The notes under the pieces are model-generated. The model worked only from the letters and a program-made list of their open reading frames with translations, ran no database searches and was not told where the DNA came from. 6,717 nucleotides of DNA, taken from NCBI GenBank assembly GCA_964369185.1, contig CAYJEN010000081.1, positions 1 through 6,717 of the forward strand, written 5' to 3'. How positions within the stretch are numbered: position 1 is the first letter of the stretch; the number at the start of each line of letters is the position of its first letter. Shown piece by piece: positions 1-6,284 of the stretch. The position numbers and the translations under genes were made by a program. Origin of the DNA: CAYJAZ01 sp964369185 (GTDB lineage: Bacteria > Desulfobacterota > Desulfovibrionia > Desulfovibrionales > Desulfovibrionaceae).

Positions 1-129
1 GATACTTTTGAAGAAGAGCAACTTGTTGATATTGAAGAACTGAATAAAGAAATTGCAGTCACTGAAAAAGAATTGGCAGAGGTTAAAGCGAAAATGCAAG
101 GCTATTTAAAGGAGTTGGGTTTATGCTAG
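1..129 (+). CDS. hsdM: Type I restriction-modification methyltransferase subunit HsdM, C-terminal end (partial)
   Basis: Frame 1 is open from the left edge to a TAG at 127-129 and gives the last 42 residues of a protein whose remainder lies outside the window. The tail is an acidic, heptad-like helix (EEEQLVDIEELNKEI, then ELAEVKAKMQGYLKELGL) of the kind that closes HsdM proteins, where it is thought to contact HsdS. The catalytic N6-adenine methyltransferase domain (NPPF motif) is not visible, so activity cannot be judged. The identity rests on this tail and on the hsdS and hsdR genes downstream in the same direction. The final residue before the stop is a Cys after the usual GL ending, and the stop is read out of frame from the start of the next gene (ATGCTAG, 123-129), so the natural HsdM end may have been altered at this junction. 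Confidence 0.85.
   Translation, partial: DTFEEEQLVDIEELNKEIAVTEKELAEVKAKMQGYLKELGLC
109..114 (+). promoter_or_regulatory. Ribosome binding site for the DinD-like fragment
   Basis: AAGGAG lies inside the hsdM tail, 8 bases before the ATG at 123. It is a near-perfect Shine-Dalgarno sequence, and it is the main reason to think the short DinD fragment is translated, probably coupled to termination of hsdM. Confidence 0.7.
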
Positions 130-368
130 AAAGAGATTATGCTCAAGTGGGAGCACAACTTTTCATAAAGACACAAACAGATGAAAAACTCCGTCGTGAT
201 AATGTTCAAGGTATAGAAAATGCGAATCAAACCCACTATGAAGTAGGTAAAAAGGTGCGTGAAACCATTGCAGACTTAGGTGGAACAATGCCCGAAAATT
301 TACCAACTCCAGACAAAAGCATCAAGCAGATTGAAAAAGAAATCGAAAAAAAGAAGATTGAGGAGTAG
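123..368 (+). pseudogene. dinD: C-terminal remnant of DNA-damage-inducible protein D (DinD-like), 81 aa, possibly still translated
   Basis: The 81-residue product resembles the last third of DinD: TQTDEKLRRDN, then NANQTHYEVGKKVR, then LGGTMPENLPTPDKSIKQIE, ending in a charged Lys/Glu tail. These are the hallmark C-terminal segments of E. coli DinD (about 274 residues, a RecA-filament antagonist induced by DNA damage). The N-terminal two-thirds, which holds the BRO-N/KilA-N-like region, is absent, because upstream sequence is already the hsdM tail. The ORF is not decayed: ATG at 123 has AAGGAG at 109-114, 8 bases away, overlaps the hsdM stop (ATGCTAG), and runs to a natural DinD C-terminus. 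It is therefore either a deletion remnant or a maintained mini-protein. dinD-like genes are common between hsdM and hsdS, which supports loss from a full copy in this place. No function is assigned to the isolated C-terminal part. Confidence 0.78.
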
Positions 369-374
369 ACTATC

Positions 375-1007
375 TTGAAAGAAGAAAAGCAAAAATCGTA
401 CTTATATCAACTAAAGGAGAAGGGTATGAGTTTACCAAGTGATAATCAATTTAAAAGGCTTTTATCAATTCTATTTGTGATTGCGTTTATTTATTGTGTG
501 ATTGTTTTTGTTGCATATCTAATAAATGCTTTTAGCGATATTTCATCTGAATTTGCTATGTTTTTCTTAGGTGGTGTAGGCTGGTTAATTGGTCAAGTTT
601 TTCTAAAAGAGAAAGAAATTGAGCAAAAACATATCGAAAAGAAAATGGAAGCTTATCAAAAATTTATTAATGAGTTTATTGATAGTATGACTATCGATAA
701 AACAAATCCTAACAGACCAGAAAAATTAGTTAAAGCAACGCTTGATTTAAAGAAAGCTATACTTATTTGGGGGAAACCTGAAACTGTAAAAGGAATTATT
801 AAATTCCAAGCTGATTTAAATGAGCTTTCACGAAGTGACCCGAAATCTACCATAAAAACTTGCCAAATAATGAACTCTCTATTTAAGCTTATTCGCAAAG
901 ACCTAGGACACAATGATAGTCAATTAAAAGAACTAGAACTTGCTCAAATGTGCCTTGTTGATAATATAAATGACATTAAGGAAAAGACCCATGACCCCAC
1001 AAATTAA
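375..1007 (+). CDS. Uncharacterised two-transmembrane protein inside the hsd operon
   Basis: I do not recognise a named family. The 210-residue product has a charged N-terminus, a hydrophobic helix at about residues 29-53 (LLSILFVIAFIYCVIVFVAY), and a second at about 60-77 containing Gly-Gly (FFLGGVGWLIGQVFL). A Lys/Glu-rich amphipathic stretch with coiled-coil character follows (about 78-105), then a soluble helical domain with KAILIWGKPE and RKDLGHNDSQLKELELAQM. By the positive-inside rule both ends are likely cytoplasmic, forming a hairpin membrane anchor. The start used is TTG at 375 (GAGGAG at 360-365, 9 bases away), 6 bases after the previous stop. ATG at 426 is an equally credible start, with AAGGAG at 414-419, 6 bases upstream, and would remove 17 residues. 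The gene overlaps hsdS by 17 bases, so it is part of the operon. It could be an accessory defence protein or a neutral passenger; nothing here shows which. Confidence 0.75.
   Translation: MKEEKQKSYLYQLKEKGMSLPSDNQFKRLLSILFVIAFIYCVIVFVAYLINAFSDISSEFAMFFLGGVGWLIGQVFLKEKEIEQKHIEKKMEAYQKFINEFIDSMTIDKTNPNRPEKLVKATLDLKKAILIWGKPETVKGIIKFQADLNELSRSDPKSTIKTCQIMNSLFKLIRKDLGHNDSQLKELELAQMCLVDNINDIKEKTHDPTN
414..419 (+). promoter_or_regulatory. Ribosome binding site for the alternative ATG start at 426
   Basis: AAGGAG lies 6 bases before an in-frame ATG at 426. It competes with the GAGGAG (360-365) that would serve the TTG at 375, so the true N-terminus of the membrane protein is undecided. Both starts keep both membrane segments. 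Confidence 0.45.
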
Positions 1008-2253
1008 ACAACGCATAGAGCAAATAAAAAATAATGAAATTCCAGAGGGCTATAAGTCTACTCAAGTGGGTGTTGTGCCTTGTGAGTGGGAAGAAAAACG
1101 CTTATCTGAAATTACTACTAAAATTGGAAGCGGAAAAACTCCTTTAGGGGGTGAAAGCGTATATAAAGAAAGTGGAATTCCTTTCATAAGAAGTCAGAAT
1201 GTTTTATCAGGGAACTTTACCTTTGAAAATCTTGCTTTTATTGATGAAGAAACAAATAAGTCAATGAAGTCATCTATCACAATGAAAGATGATATTTTGT
1301 TCAACATAACAGGAGCATCAATTGGACGTTGCTGTATTATTCCTAATGAACTTGTTCCCTCAAACCTAAATCAACACGTTTGCATTATTCGATGTAAAGA
1401 ACAAAATTCATACTATATTTCTTTGCAATTGAATAATGAACTCGGGCAGAAATATGTAGACTCTTTTCAATGCGGTGGTGGGCGACAAGGGTTAAACTTT
1501 CAACAACTTGGAAGTTTTAGTTTTACTCTTCCAAACCTCTCCGAACAAAACCGCATTGCAGAAATTCTTTCAACTCAAGATAGAGTTATCGAGCAACAAG
1601 AAAAGCTGATTTCTCAAAAAGAAGCGCAGAAAAAATATCTTATGCAAGTTCTTCTTACTGGAAAGAAAAGGCTCAAGGGTTTTAGTGGGGACTGGGAAGT
1701 TGACAAGCTAGGTAAATATGTTTTTATCAAAAGTGGTATTGCTCCTGCTGAACTAAAACTAAAAGAAATAGGAAACTATCCATATGTTAAAGTAGAAGAC
1801 ATGAACAACTGTCTTATGTATCAAAATAATAGTCGATTTTTTACAGATACTTCATGTAAGCAAAAAATTAAAAAAGATGCTGTCATATTTCCGAAGCGTG
1901 GTGCTGCGATTATGTTAAATAAAATTCGCATTGCAGAAAGAGAAATGTATATTGATACAAATATGATGGCTCTTGAAGTAGGTTCAAGTCTTAGTAGTAC
2001 TTATTTATATCACTGTTTATCATATACAGCGTTATATAAAATTGCGGATACCTCTACAATACCACAAATCAATAACGTACATATTAATCCATATTTAATA
2101 CCCGTCCCCCCGCTTCCCGAACAAGAAGCAATAGCAGAAATATTATCAATTGCAGATAAAGAAATTGAACTTCTCAAAAAGCAACTTAAAGAAGAAAAGC
2201 TCAAGAAAAAATCACTTATGCAACTTTTACTAACTGGAATTGTGAGGGTTTAG
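991..2253 (+). CDS. hsdS: Type I restriction-modification specificity subunit HsdS
   Basis: HsdS gives the HsdM2S methyltransferase and the HsdR-containing complex their DNA target. The 420-residue product has the usual layout: an N-terminal lead (MTPQIKQRIEQI, EGYKSTQVG), TRD1 at about residues 28-179 (GSGKTPLGG, GIPFIRSQNV), a central conserved helix at about 180-240 (LPNLSEQNRIAEILS, LMQVLLTGKKRLKGF), TRD2 at about 241-371 (YPYVKVEDM, PKRGAAIML, STIPQINNVHI), and a C-terminal conserved helix at 372-420 (PPLPEQEAIAEILS, LMQLLLTG). The two helical regions are internal repeats that set the spacer between the half-sites. Start ATG 991 is preferred over in-frame ATG 970: it has AAGGAA at 978-983, 7 bases upstream, and restores the typical MTPQ beginning. 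It overlaps the membrane-protein gene by 17 bases, and hsdR follows after 2 bases. The TRDs differ from each other, so a bipartite asymmetric target is expected; the sequence itself cannot be predicted. No frameshift is seen. Confidence 0.95.
   Translation: MTPQIKQRIEQIKNNEIPEGYKSTQVGVVPCEWEEKRLSEITTKIGSGKTPLGGESVYKESGIPFIRSQNVLSGNFTFENLAFIDEETNKSMKSSITMKDDILFNITGASIGRCCIIPNELVPSNLNQHVCIIRCKEQNSYYISLQLNNELGQKYVDSFQCGGGRQGLNFQQLGSFSFTLPNLSEQNRIAEILSTQDRVIEQQEKLISQKEAQKKYLMQVLLTGKKRLKGFSGDWEVDKLGKYVFIKSGIAPAELKLKEIGNYPYVKVEDMNNCLMYQNNSRFFTDTSCKQKIKKDAVIFPKRGAAIMLNKIRIAEREMYIDTNMMALEVGSSLSSTYLYHCLSYTALYKIADTSTIPQINNVHINPYLIPVPPLPEQEAIAEILSIADKEIELLKKQLKEEKLKKKSLMQLLLTGIVRV
1528..1711 (+). repeat. 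hsdS central conserved region (first copy)
   Basis: This encodes the helical spacer after TRD1 (LPNLSEQNRIAEILS to LLTGKKRLKGF). It matches the C-terminal copy at 2104-2253 in protein pattern: SEQ/PEQ, IAEILS, then LMQxLLTG. Nucleotide similarity is only moderate; the longest exact block noticed is CTTATGCAA (1639-1647 and 2215-2223). The repeat is therefore old and unlikely to recombine readily. Confidence 0.7.
2104..2253 (+). repeat. hsdS C-terminal conserved region (second copy)
   Basis: This encodes the helix after TRD2 (VPPLPEQEAIAEILS to LMQLLLTGIVRV), the counterpart of the central copy at 1528-1711. Together the two copies give HsdS its pseudo-twofold symmetry and the antiparallel helices that bind the two HsdM subunits, as known for the family. 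Confidence 0.7.
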
Positions 2254-2255
2254 TT

Positions 2256-5200
2256 ATGCCACGCCACACAATATTTAACGAACGCCCAGAATGCCAAGAC
2301 AGATTAATTAAATTCCTTGTAAATCTTGGTTACGACTATATACCACGAGGGGAAGCAGAAAAGAAAAGAAGTTCATTCTCAAAAGTTGTTTTTGAAGATG
2401 AGCTTATCAATTTTCTGAAAAAACAGACATATACATTCAAAAATCATGAATATCACTTTTCAGGCGAATCAATCAGAAAAGCGGTTGTCGGGCTTGATGC
2501 TTCGCTTTTGCAGGGGCTTACACTTGCAGGAAAAGAAATATATAATATGCTCACACTTGGGGTAAGCGTTGAGGAAAATATTGTTGTTGATAGCGATATC
2601 CCTATTAAACAATCTTTTGACTTGAGCTTTATCGATTTTGAAAATGTGCATAATAATACTTGGCAAGTTACAGAAGAATTTAGCGTGGAAAGACCGAACG
2701 GCTCTTATGCTCGCCCCGATGTTGTGCTTTTGGTGAATGGTATTCCGCTTGTGGTTATAGAGTGTAAGAAGTCGGGAATTGATGTAAAAGCAGGGGTAAA
2801 GCAAAATATAAGAAATATGATGCCCGACTATATTCCGCAACTCTTCAAATTTGCTCAGATTGTGCTTGCTCTCAATCCAAATAAAGGACTTTATGGCACA
2901 AGTGGCGGAAGTGCAGACTATTTTATTGAATGGAAAGAAGAAAATAAAGATTGGCAAGAAGAAATTTGTAGAAAATGTTCGCCCGATGGTGAAATATTAG
3001 AACAAGATAAAGTTGCAACATCACTCTTTGATAAAAAAAGATTCTTAGATTTGATACAGCACTTTATTCTTTACGATAGCAATATAAAGAAAATCGTAAG
3101 GCATCAACAATACTTTGCAATCCATAAAGCAATGGACAGAATAAACGGTCTTGATGGCGCTGGCTGTGATGGCGGTGTTATTTGGCATACACAAGGAAGC
3201 GGAAAATCACTCACAATGATTATGCTTGTAAAGATGATTCAGTCACAAAAAGGTTCAGAAAGTCCACGCTTTATGATGGTTACAGATAGGGTAAACCTCG
3301 ATAAGCAAATCAGAGAAAATTTTGCAAATACCTCTATGCAACCTGCAAGAGCGGCAACAGGAAAGGGACTAAAAGCTCTTTTGCAAGATAAATCAAATAC
3401 TATTATCACAACGCTTGTAAATAAATTTGAAACAGTCTGTAAGAATAAATACTTAGCTGTAGATAGCGATAAATTTTATATCTTTGTCGATGAGGCACAC
3501 AGAAGTCAATACAAGGCTATGTATAATTATATGCGTGAGGTTTTGCCAAATGCCACAATTATTGGCTTTACAGGAACACCGCTTATAGCAAAGAAAAAGA
3601 AGAATACTTATGCTCGTTTCGGAGCAGGAATACATAGCTATACAATGCGTCGATCTATAGAAGATGGAATTACTGTACCTCTGGTTTATGAGGGGCGAGT
3701 TGTCGTTCAAAATAATCCAAGTGTAACTATTGATAAAATGTTTGATAGCATGACCGCTGATTTGCCCGATAAAGAAAAATCAATCCTCAAAGATAGATTT
3801 AGTCGCTTCACAAAACTAGCGGAGGCAAAAACAAGGCTTGATTTAATCGCTTGGGATATTTCAGAGCATTTTCTAAATTATTGTATTCCTAAAAGACAAA
3901 AAGCAATGATTGCTTGCTCTTCACGTGCGGCTGCTATTGATATTTTCAACACGTTAAAAGGTTTGAACAATCCAGATATAAAGCCTCAAGTAGTAATTAC
4001 ATTTACTGATAAAGCTGAGGGCGATAATGATGATCAAACTTCATCAGCAATTGCGAAAATTAATGATTATCAAAATAAGTACGTAAAGCCTCTTTATGGC
4101 GAAAATGTGGAAAAGTACGAAGAAAGCATATGTGATAGATTCAAGAATCCCGACAATAATGATGTAAATATCTTACTTGTAAAAGATAAATTACTAACAG
4201 GATTTGATGCGCCTGTTGCAAGTGTTCTGTATGTTGATAAGTCAATGAAAGAACACAATCTATTGCAAGCAATTGCACGAATAAACAGAGTGTATGAAGG
4301 AAAAGACTTTGGTCTTATTGTAGATTATTGGGGAGTGTTTACAAAACTAAAATCAGCTATTGATATGTATGACGATGCTGAATCAGGCTTTAACAATTTC
4401 GACAGTGAAGACATTGCTGACGCAATTTTCGGTCCTTTAGATGAAAAAAACAAGCTCGAAGCAGCTCATAAAGAATTAACAAAACTCTTTGAACATCTTC
4501 CTAAAAATGCAAGCGCAAATCAGTATCAAGAAACCTTGAAAGAAGAAGAAAAAAGAAAAGAATTCTATGAAAAACTCAAAACTTTTGCGACATCATTAAA
4601 TCTTGCACACGTTCATCGTGAAATATTTATTGCAGTTGGAATTGATAAACTCAACTTTTATCAAAATGAGTATAGATTCTATAGTAAATTGCGTGAAAGT
4701 GTGGTGGAAAGATATGATGATAAACTTGATTTTTCTCAATATGAAAACGGAATTAAGGCTTTATTAGATACATTTGTACATGCAAGTGAGGTTAATATTG
4801 TTGTAAAACCTGTTTCTATTATGGATGAAAATGCTATGGACGAGCTTATGGAAAAGCTTGACTCTACAGGTGCAAAAGCTGATGCAATCAAAACAAGGAT
4901 AGAGTCAAAACTCAAGCAAATCCGCTATGATGATCCATTACTTTTTGAGGATTTTTCAGCGAAAATTAAACATACTCTAGAAGAATACGCTCAAACTCGA
5001 GATAATGATTCATATTTCACAGCAATGGAGCAAATGGCAAAAGACTTTAGAAATGGCTTCACAACGCAAGACTATCCTTCTTCAATAAAAAATGACAGCG
5101 ATTCAAAGGCATTTTATGGGGTGTTTATTACAACTATTCCAAAGAAAATAGCTTTTGAGCTTAGCTTGGAAAATGAAGAAGTTTGCGCAAAGTATGCTAT

Positions 5201-5402
5201 CAAAATAAAAGAAAGCATTTTACAAAATACCAAAAGAGATTGGAAACATAACGAAATGGCACATAAAGCAATCCATCGAATTCTAGACAACGAACTTTTT
5301 GAAATGTTTGATGAATTAGATATTGTGATTGACAAGGAAAACGTTGATATTATTGATTTGCTTATTGATGAAATTATGAAAGTAGCGGTGGCAAAATTCT
5401 AA
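2256..5402 (+). CDS. hsdR: Type I restriction endonuclease subunit HsdR (nuclease and DNA translocase)
   Basis: HsdR binds the HsdM2S core on unmethylated target DNA, translocates duplex DNA using ATP, and cuts at a distance. The 1048-residue length is normal. In order: a PD-(D/E)XK nuclease with D155 and E169-C-K171 (RPDVVLLVNG, VIECKK) and a following Gln at 183 (KQNIRN); then a superfamily 2 motor with Walker A TQGSGKS (K317), DEAH at 412-415, motif III FTGTP at 438-442, motif V TGFDAP at 648-653 and motif VI QAIARINR at 671-678. A helical C-terminal domain (about 780-1048), rich in Lys/Glu, probably docks on the methyltransferase. Nuclease and Walker residues are spaced as I recall them in EcoR124I. 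All key residues are intact, so the subunit is predicted active. Start ATG 2256 lies 2 bases after the hsdS stop with GAGGG at 2244-2248. The stop overlaps the next gene's start (TAATG, 5400-5404). Confidence 0.97.
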   Translation: MPRHTIFNERPECQDRLIKFLVNLGYDYIPRGEAEKKRSSFSKVVFEDELINFLKKQTYTFKNHEYHFSGESIRKAVVGLDASLLQGLTLAGKEIYNMLTLGVSVEENIVVDSDIPIKQSFDLSFIDFENVHNNTWQVTEEFSVERPNGSYARPDVVLLVNGIPLVVIECKKSGIDVKAGVKQNIRNMMPDYIPQLFKFAQIVLALNPNKGLYGTSGGSADYFIEWKEENKDWQEEICRKCSPDGEILEQDKVATSLFDKKRFLDLIQHFILYDSNIKKIVRHQQYFAIHKAMDRINGLDGAGCDGGVIWHTQGSGKSLTMIMLVKMIQSQKGSESPRFMMVTDRVNLDKQIRENFANTSMQPARAATGKGLKALLQDKSNTIITTLVNKFETVCKNKYLAVDSDKFYIFVDEAHRSQYKAMYNYMREVLPNATIIGFTGTPLIAKKKKNTYARFGAGIHSYTMRRSIEDGITVPLVYEGRVVVQNNPSVTIDKMFDSMTADLPDKEKSILKDRFSRFTKLAEAKTRLDLIAWDISEHFLNYCIPKRQKAMIACSSRAAAIDIFNTLKGLNNPDIKPQVVITFTDKAEGDNDDQTSSAIAKINDYQNKYVKPLYGENVEKYEESICDRFKNPDNNDVNILLVKDKLLTGFDAPVASVLYVDKSMKEHNLLQAIARINRVYEGKDFGLIVDYWGVFTKLKSAIDMYDDAESGFNNFDSEDIADAIFGPLDEKNKLEAAHKELTKLFEHLPKNASANQYQETLKEEEKRKEFYEKLKTFATSLNLAHVHREIFIAVGIDKLNFYQNEYRFYSKLRESVVERYDDKLDFSQYENGIKALLDTFVHASEVNIVVKPVSIMDENAMDELMEKLDSTGAKADAIKTRIESKLKQIRYDDPLLFEDFSAKIKHTLEEYAQTRDNDSYFTAMEQMAKDFRNGFTTQDYPSSIKNDSDSKAFYGVFITTIPKKIAFELSLENEEVCAKYAIKIKESILQNTKRDWKHNEMAHKAIHRILDNELFEMFDELDIVIDKENVDIIDLLIDEIMKVAVAKF

Positions 5403-6145
5403 TGAAAAGCTATCATCTAGAAATTGATTCAATTCATGGCACTGTTGCAGTTAATATATTAAGGAAATCCATAAAAAATATACATTTAAAAGTATTGAGT
5501 GATTTGAGTGTAAATATTTCTGTTCCATTGAGCGTAGAAAATATTTATATTGAAAATCTTCTCCAATCAAAGAGAGAATGGATAGGAAAGCAACTGCTGA
5601 AGTATAAACAGTCGCAAGGATATAATGCTTTGCTTGATATTAAAAGTGGTACTTCAACCCAGTATCTCGGCAAGGATTTACGTATAATAAAAAGAGTTTT
5701 TTCACCTCAAAGTTTCATAACTAGTGAAAATGTGGAAATTGATGAAAAGTCGATGTATATATACCTTAAAAAAGATAGTGATGAGAGATTTGTTAGTTTG
5801 ATTCATTCCTTTTGGCGAAAGCAAGCAAAAGAAATTTTTCAAAGAGAGCTTGATAATATATATCATAAAGTTTTCAGAAAGTATGGCATAGAAAAACCAA
5901 GTTTTTCTATAAGGAAAATGAAAACATTGTGGGGTTCTTGTACACAATCAAAAAATAAAATCACATTGAATGAATATTTGCTCAAGGCGGACTTACTTTG
6001 TATTCAATATGTAATTTTGCATGAACTTACACATTTGATGTATACGTATCACAACAAGGATTTTTATACTTTCATAACAATTCATATGCCAGATTGGAAA
6101 TCACGCAAGAAAAGACTAGATAAGGGTGTTGTGCAGGGATTGTAA
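5402..6145 (+). CDS. YgjP-like (DUF45/SprT-like) zinc metallopeptidase
   Basis: The 247-residue product carries the gluzincin-type zinc site H207-E208-L-T-H211 with a third ligand candidate H217 in HNKDFY, preceded by the family signature RKMKTLWGSC (W177-C180) and TLNEYLLKA, and closed by MPDWKSRKKRL. This is the M48-like YgjP/DUF45 fold. The N-terminal half (about 1-140) is the beta-rich extension seen in longer members; no signal peptide or membrane helix is visible, so the protein is probably cytoplasmic. It starts within the hsdR stop (TAATG) with only a weak GGTGG at 5387-5391, which suggests translational coupling. Such genes frequently sit beside hsdR in type I loci, but their substrate and role there are not established. 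The TAA at 6143-6145 is 2-3 bases before the apparent IS end; the C-terminus looks complete in spite of this. Confidence 0.9.
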   Translation: MKSYHLEIDSIHGTVAVNILRKSIKNIHLKVLSDLSVNISVPLSVENIYIENLLQSKREWIGKQLLKYKQSQGYNALLDIKSGTSTQYLGKDLRIIKRVFSPQSFITSENVEIDEKSMYIYLKKDSDERFVSLIHSFWRKQAKEIFQRELDNIYHKVFRKYGIEKPSFSIRKMKTLWGSCTQSKNKITLNEYLLKADLLCIQYVILHELTHLMYTYHNKDFYTFITIHMPDWKSRKKRLDKGVVQGL

Positions 6146-6219
6146 ATGGGCTCTTCCTCAAAGAGTGGGGCAAGGTGAAAAATCTCTTATTTACAAATAT
6201 TGCTGAATTAAATAAAAAA

Positions 6220-6253
6220 GGGCAAACTCAAGGTACGAACTACGAGTATGCCC
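6220..6253 (-). terminator. Hairpin with T-tract on the minus strand, putative intrinsic terminator near the IS end
   Basis: Arms GGGCAAACTC (6220-6229) and GAGTATGCCC (6244-6253) pair over 9 of 10 positions; an inner GTA/TAC (6233-6235 with 6241-6243) extends the stem. On the minus strand the stem is followed by TTTTTT and further T-rich sequence (complement of 6211-6219), the form of a rho-independent terminator. On the + strand there is no T-run after it. It would stop antisense transcripts leaving the IS toward the hsd operon. As + strand RNA it forms a stem 31 bases before the transposase start and might damp read-through expression. Confidence 0.6.
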
Positions 6254-6284
6254 AACAGGGTAATTTATTTCAACGGAACTACCC

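Noticed and set aside
970..1012. ATG at 970 as the hsdS start
   Set aside because: It would add seven residues before the typical MTPQ start. ATG 991 has AAGGAA 7 bases upstream, while 970 has no Shine-Dalgarno sequence.
1700..1728. TTGACA within hsdS as a possible promoter
   Set aside because: The hexamer at 17-base spacing (TTTATC) is poor, and it lies in the middle of a conserved coding region.
2469..2957. 162-codon open frame on the minus strand
   Set aside because: It is fully antisense to the conserved nuclease region of hsdR, Cys/His/Ile-rich without recognisable motifs, and has no supporting context; it is a frame shadow.
5329..5357. TTGACA as a -35 box for an internal promoter ahead of the metallopeptidase gene
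   Set aside because: No acceptable -10 box lies 16-18 bases downstream (TATTAT is only 13 bases away), and the match lies in hsdR coding sequence; treated as chance.
6151..6165. CTCTT-CCTCA-AAGAG hairpin as the operon's + strand terminator
   Set aside because: The stem is only 5 bp, is not GC-rich and has no T-run after it; it more likely belongs to the IS end sequence.
6146..6178. Small ORF starting ATG at 6146
   Set aside because: It has only ten codons, spans the IS border and has no Shine-Dalgarno sequence.
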